DNA of 11,977 nucleotides from Haplosporangium gracile (Eukaryota > Mortierellomycota > Mortierellomycetes > Mortierellales > Mortierellaceae): NCBI GenBank assembly GCA_015499985.1, contig JAAAUF010000616.1:13331-25307 (forward strand), written 5' to 3'. This document shows positions 8,346-11,977 of the stretch, in pieces. Both the position numbers and the translations under genes were made by a program. The number at the start of each line of letters is the position of its first letter. The stretch's first letter is position 1. The notes beneath the pieces are model-generated. The model made no database searches, had not been told where the DNA came from, and was given only the letters and a program-made list of their open reading frames with translations.

Positions 8346-8706
8346 GCCATATTCAATTGTTTATATTCATATACTTTGCACCTTGTCCTTTCTTCTGACA
8401 CGGCGCTTCAATTATGAACCATGGCGCAGACCATTCGAATTAGAAACAACAATGGATCGGCTATTCAATGCAAATGGAAGCATTGTGAGGACACACAACC
8501 GACCGATCGACGATTGCGGACAAAAAAACCCCCAATTGTAAAACCTTCCATGCGCAGCCCCCTTTTTCCACTTTGTTCTGTTTAGAATTGTAGTGTAATA
8601 TAGTTCAATGTGCATTAGAGAGTAACTATGATGGTACGATGATGATGACAAATGGTAACAGTACATGCGCGCGCGAGCGTGGCGAGGCGTTTAGAATTTG
8701 CCTCTT

Positions 8707-10473
8707 TTAGGCAACAAAGCGAAGAATCTTCTTCCAGATGGGCAACTTCTCTTCCTGTTGCTGCTCTTCCTTCACCTCAACGTGGTGAGAGGTGCCCTGA
8801 ATAACGGTAGGACGACCAGAGTCGAGATCGACTTCCAAAAGAGGTACAATCTTGGTCTTGTGGTAAACCTTCCATATAATGATTGACAGGAAAAAAACGG
8901 GTGCTCCAACAAAGACGGCAACGACACCCTCGGCACTGAAGGGATCGGCGGTGACAGCCTGGTATCCCTGCAAGAAGAGAATCATCAGAGCAAGAAGGAT
9001 CGAGAGGTAGCAGCTGTAAGGGAAGAAGGGCGCGACGTAGGGAAGATCCTTAATCGAACGACCCTGAGCCTCGAAAGCGGCACGGAAACGAAGATGGATG
9101 ATCGAGATTGACAACCATGTCAACATAGCCGACATTCCTGTAAGGTTAACCAACCAGATAAAGACGACACCAGATCCGACAACATCGGCGACAAAGGCAA
9201 TCGAGGCGATCAACGTCACAACAGCCAAGGAGTACAGGGGAACACCGCGACTGTTGACACGTCCAAAGATGGCGGGCATCTTACCCTCACGCCCCATGGC
9301 CATCAGAGTACGGGTAGAAGCATAGAAGGCAGACTGGCCAGCCGACAAGACGGCGGTCAGCAAGACGGCATTAATGGCATGATCGGCACCAGGCAACTTG
9401 GCCATCTTGAAGATGATGGTGAAGGGAGCGATGGGAGCAGCCTCATTGACACTAGCAAAAGTCGAGTTCAACAGGTTCTTGTCCGTGTAGGGGAGGGCCA
9501 ATCCGATGACCATGATCGTGAGGATATAGAAGAGCAAGATACGCCAGAAGGTGTGACGGATGGCCCTGGGGACAGCCTTTCCAGGGTTGGCAGACTCTCC
9601 AGCTGTGATACCAACCAATTCCGTGCCTCCGAAACTGAAGAACGCCCAGACGCAAGTGGTAAAGATGTTGACGGTTTTATCGCGGGCGGTCTCTCCAACA
9701 ATGGGTGCGCCCTCGATATGCCAGTTCTTGCCTCCAATGAATTCATCGCCAGCAGCGCCGACATCGACAAGGATTCCAACGATGATGAAGACGATACAGG
9801 TAAGAACCTTGATCATTGCGAACCAGTACTCGAGCTCACCAAAGGCCTTGACTCCCAGGAGCGTGATACCGACAAGGATGACAATAAAAACTAATGCCGG
9901 AATCCACATCTGAAGGTTGGGCCACCAGTACTGTAGAATCATTCCTGCTGCTGTCACCTCGATGGTGACGGTGACAATCCATTGGAAAGCATAGCCGATA
10001 CCGAGACCAAAACCCAGAGCTGGATCAACAAAACGAGCGCCGAATGTCGAGAAAGCACCGGGCAAAGGCAAATAGGACGCCATCTCTCCGAGACTTGTGA
10101 CAATGAAGAAGACCATCGTTCCTAAAGAGAAATAAGGTTGGTCAGTTGCTTGGTTCGTGAACTTTCGCTGCAACACACACACACACACGCAATAAACAAA
10201 AGTGACAGGCATGAAAAAAAGAGCGGTCGACATACCGACGATGGTGTAGGAGATCAGGGCACCGAGGGGACCGGCACCGGCGACGGAACCTCCTGAGGAC
10301 AAGAAGATACCGGTGCCGATGGTGCCTCCGATGGCGATCATCTGCAAATGTCTTGACTTGAGGTCACGCTTGACCTCCCCAAACTGCTCGTTCTCTGTTG
10401 GAGCGCCCGATTGGTGGTGGGTGTGTGCCACCGAGTCTTCCTCGTACTCGTGCTTCTCGCCATAGTCAGCCAT
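8707..10473 (-). CDS. Amino acid permease, fungal YAT family, two exons
   Basis: A plasma-membrane amino acid/proton symporter by family. Exons 10473-10236 and 10121-8707 join across a 114-nt GT-AG intron (phase 1; TTTAG acceptor, CTGAC branch point about 30 nt upstream), giving 550 residues. The cytosolic N-terminus (1-41) leads into the first membrane segment with GGTIGTGIF at 49-57. The junction restores GTMVFF in segment 2, followed by GEMASYLPLPGAF (91-103). GELEYWFAMIK lies at 174-184, and a TELVGITAGE-type block is in the middle. About twelve hydrophobic segments follow in all, then a charged Gln/Glu-rich tail of about 50 residues. Length and motifs fit the yeast AAP/YAT group (Gap1, Lyp1, Dip5). 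Substrate cannot be read from sequence; a basic amino acid is possible. The intron is a multiple of three and lacks a stop, so the unspliced frame stays open and could mislead gene callers into a 588-residue protein. Confidence 0.93.
   Translation of the reverse strand: MADYGEKHEYEEDSVAHTHHQSGAPTENEQFGEVKRDLKSRHLQMIAIGGTIGTGIFLSSGGSVAGAGPLGALISYTIVGMSTALFFMPVTFVYCVCVCVLQRKFTNQATDQPYFSLGTMVFFIVTSLGEMASYLPLPGAFSTFGARFVDPALGFGLGIGYAFQWIVTVTIEVTAAGMILQYWWPNLQMWIPALVFIVILVGITLLGVKAFGELEYWFAMIKVLTCIVFIIVGILVDVGAAGDEFIGGKNWHIEGAPIVGETARDKTVNIFTTCVWAFFSFGGTELVGITAGESANPGKAVPRAIRHTFWRILLFYILTIMVIGLALPYTDKNLLNSTFASVNEAAPIAPFTIIFKMAKLPGADHAINAVLLTAVLSAGQSAFYASTRTLMAMGREGKMPAIFGRVNSRGVPLYSLAVVTLIASIAFVADVVGSGVVFIWLVNLTGMSAMLTWLSISIIHLRFRAAFEAQGRSIKDLPYVAPFFPYSCYLSILLALMILFLQGYQAVTADPFSAEGVVAVFVGAPVFFLSIIIWKVYHKTKIVPLLEVDLDSGRPTVIQGTSHHVEVKEEQQQEEKLPIWKKILRFVA
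10122..10235 (-). other. Frame-preserving, stop-free intron of the amino acid permease
   Basis: Donor GTATGT at 10235 and acceptor TTTAG at 10122 (114 nt, 38 codons, no in-frame stop). In the sense direction a (GT)8 run (10188-10173) leads into a second possible acceptor, TTGCAG at 10168. Joining there would shift frame and meet a TGA nine codons later. The distal acceptor is preferred because it restores the conserved permease sequence. Confidence 0.85.
10173..10188. repeat. (AC)8 microsatellite in the permease intron
   Basis: Eight AC units on the plus strand, read as (GT)8 in the sense direction, immediately before a competing CAG acceptor. Confidence 0.9.
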
Positions 10474-10694
10474 GCTGGATGTATATATATGTCGAGAGAA
10501 TGAGAGAGAAAAGAGAAGTCGAGCGTGTTGGGAATGAAGGTAGTGGAGAAAGAAGAAAGGAAGGGAGGAGGAGTACGGCGTAGAGGCAGTAACGGTTGCC
10601 CAGACGTTAAGGAGGAGGAGGGAGGAGGGAGGAGGGAGAGGTATGAAGGAAAGAATGGAAAAGGGGGAAAAGAGACAAAAATGGATGGGTCTCC

Positions 10695-10702
10695 TTTTTT
10701 AT
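10695..10702 (-). promoter_or_regulatory. TATA-like element of the permease gene
   Basis: ATAAAAAA (within GCATAAAAAAGG) on the minus strand, about 220 nt upstream of the permease ATG, just before the pyrimidine-rich leader. It is weaker than a consensus TATA box. Confidence 0.4.
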
Positions 10703-10789
10703 GCAAGCGGGTGGGTGTGTGCCAAAGAATAGAAAAGTGTACGTGATCGCAACTCCTTTGCTGACAACCTTAAAAAAAAAAGTTGGACC

Positions 10790-10794
10790 ATTGG
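10790..10794 (-). promoter_or_regulatory. CCAAT box of the permease gene
   Basis: AATCCAATGG on the minus strand, 88 nt upstream of the TATA-like element. This is the same arrangement as at the ABC transporter promoter. Confidence 0.4.
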
Positions 10795-11055
10795 ATTAGC
10801 ACATAAATAGTACTTCGATCGTGTACATGAAGAAGAGATCGAGTCCTTCTTTCTTCTTTTGCGCTTGGGTAGGGAAATGGTCCGAGGAAAAACGATCGCC
10901 GTTGTTCTTCCCTTCTGCCTCTTCTCTTCCTTTCCTTCCCTCCTTCTGTCTGTCTTCAGTGGAAGGAAAGGATTTAAAAAACATAAACATCTTTCTGAAA
11001 GAATATTTTTCTTCACAGAGTACTCTCAAGTGGTAAAATAGACTGTTAATCCTCC

Positions 11056-11203
11056 ATGGCTCCAGTCCAGTCAACTTACAATACAATTCCACAAATACAG
11101 CCAGCCTCACCCATCATAAAAAAAAGAGATTCAACCCACTTACTCAGCGAAGCAGAAACAGAAAAGATCGCAGCAATACATGCTGCAAGATCCCTTCATC
11201 CCC
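11056..11203 (+). CDS. Possible first coding exon of an unrecognised plus-strand gene (partial)
   Basis: The ATG at 11056 sits in a good context (CTCCATGGC) after a pyrimidine-rich stretch. It opens 49 codons of mixed, protein-like composition, including HLLSEAETEKIAAIHAARSL. The frame then runs into G/T-rich sequence and an A26 tract that would encode polylysine. A donor-like GTTTGT at 11204 could end the exon in phase 1, but I found no convincing downstream exon before the window ends. I do not recognise the peptide. Codons end in A more often than in the four neighbouring genes. It may be noncoding. Confidence 0.25.
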
Positions 11204-11977
11204 GTTTGTGTGTGCCTGGCTGGCTGGGGTGCAAAAAAAAAAAAAAAAAAAAAAAAAAGATTCACAAAAAAGACGCCATTTCGACCAACGCTGTAGCCTT
11301 CCATTCCTCTCTCATGTATTTGTTGCTTCTTCATGTTTCTTCCGAATGTTTTTTTTGTTTGCCGCCCTCCACTCTCTTCACGTCTTTCTCGCTAAAATGG
11401 TTTATTACAGCCACAGCCAGGTTAAACCTCCGACTCCCCTATTTTTTTTTTGTTTGTCCCTCCTTTCCTTCGCCACGTTATTTCTGCGTGGCCTTCTTTT
11501 TGTTTGTTTGCTGGACTGGGCAAAGTACGAACATAACAAGACCTCGATATTGCCCGTGAATCCTGTCTGTTTTTGAGTTTCATTACTTATTCCCTCCTGG
11601 GGTTGATCAGAGAGCAAATAAGGAGTCTAGAGCCAATCACAGTTAGTTCTTTGTTGATGACTGACTTGAGTACATATCCTCTGTTTGTCAGATTTACTTT
11701 TCTTCCTTATCTGAACCAAAGGAAATAACGTTTCTTTCTCTCACCCTGAAGGGTCATCGCGGTCGTTGATTCAATAATTGACGCCATAAAGTGCCCTAAT
11801 GCAATCCATCCGACCATAAAATGAACAGCTTTTTGTCTCCATTCTCTCATCCTTACTCTCTCTCTCCCTTTAACCCCAAAATCGCGCAACTTCAAATTTC
11901 TCTTGGAGGAGGCCCCCTACCCGTCTTGATACCCTTGCTTTGTTAATGAGCATTCAAGAAGATAAGCTGAGTAACCC
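11204..11977. other. AT-rich intergenic or intronic sequence
   Basis: I see no supported gene. The stretch contains the A26 tract (11233-11258), T-rich runs, a plus-strand CCAAT at 11633-11637 and a pyrimidine-rich segment at about 11835-11875. That segment could belong to the promoter of a gene beyond the right edge. Confidence 0.5.
11233..11258. repeat. A26 homopolymer
   Basis: Twenty-six consecutive A on the plus strand, the longest homopolymer in the window. The heptamer AGATTCA occurs at its 3' edge (11258-11264) and again at 11127-11133. Confidence 0.9.

Larger units (their letters stand above)
7681..8706. other. Intergenic region: ABC transporter promoter and permease 3' flank
   Basis: This stretch of about 1 kb has no convincing gene. 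Its left part is the leader and promoter of the ABC transporter, with a purine-rich plus strand at about 7835-7980 (pyrimidine-rich in the sense direction). The centre holds an interrupted palindrome at 8329-8345. The right part is the 3' flank of the permease, with an alternating GC run (GCGCGCGCG) near 8667-8675. Confidence 0.65.
10474..11055. other. Permease promoter and leader; possible divergent promoter
   Basis: No gene is seen. From about 10495 to 10690 the plus strand is purine-rich, so the permease leader is pyrimidine-rich. This includes three GGGAGGA heptamers at 10620-10640. From about 10845 to 10965 the plus strand turns pyrimidine-rich instead. This would suit the leader of a plus-strand gene starting at 11056. 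Confidence 0.5.

Noticed and set aside
8412..8666. Minus-strand ORF of 84 codons in the permease 3' flank
   Set aside because: Tyr/Ser/His-rich low-complexity start, no family features, and it lies in the presumed 3' UTR.
8707..10473. Uninterrupted 588-residue permease
   Set aside because: The open frame crosses a clear GT-AG intron with branch point. The 38 extra residues interrupt the conserved segment-2 block.

Overview
This window is nuclear DNA of a filamentous fungus. It carries four protein-coding genes. Three are split by short GT-AG introns, mostly 100-147 nt, with recognisable branch points. The families are fungal: a YIH1/IMPACT protein, an Hmt1-type vacuolar ABC half-transporter and a YAT-family amino acid permease. 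Pyrimidine-rich leaders, long homopolymer runs and polar, acidic low-complexity inserts suggest an early-diverging lineage (Mucoromycota, perhaps Mortierellaceae). That placement is inferred from style, not from any marker gene.

Layout, left to right. Bases 1-413 are intergenic and hold candidate poly(A) signals for both strands. A three-exon YIH1/IMPACT gene runs on the minus strand (414-2191). Only 225 bp separate its start from that of a divergent plus-strand gene (2417-3502), whose product looks like a Gemin8-type SMN-complex subunit; that identification is tentative. The second gene converges on a six-exon ABC transporter on the minus strand (3969-7680, 1056 residues, 5+6 membrane segments plus one ATPase domain). 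This transporter carries an unusual lysine-rich tail of about 175 residues. A roughly 1 kb spacer (7681-8706) holds its CCAAT/TATA promoter and the 3' flank of a two-exon amino acid permease on the minus strand (8707-10473, 550 residues). The remaining 1.5 kb (10474-11977) contains the permease promoter, a possible first exon of an unrecognised plus-strand gene, a run of 26 A, and otherwise nothing recognisable.

The genes do not form a pathway or operon. Yih1/IMPACT tunes the Gcn2 amino-acid-starvation response, and the permease imports amino acids. This is a thematic link at most, because the two genes are separated by unrelated genes and nearly 7 kb. I found no mobile-element coding capacity, tRNA, rRNA or CRISPR array, and no evidence of a wholly new system. 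The most useful observations are the reassembled split genes, the Gemin8-like candidate, the ABC transporter tail, a permease intron with competing acceptors, and upstream ORFs before YIH1.
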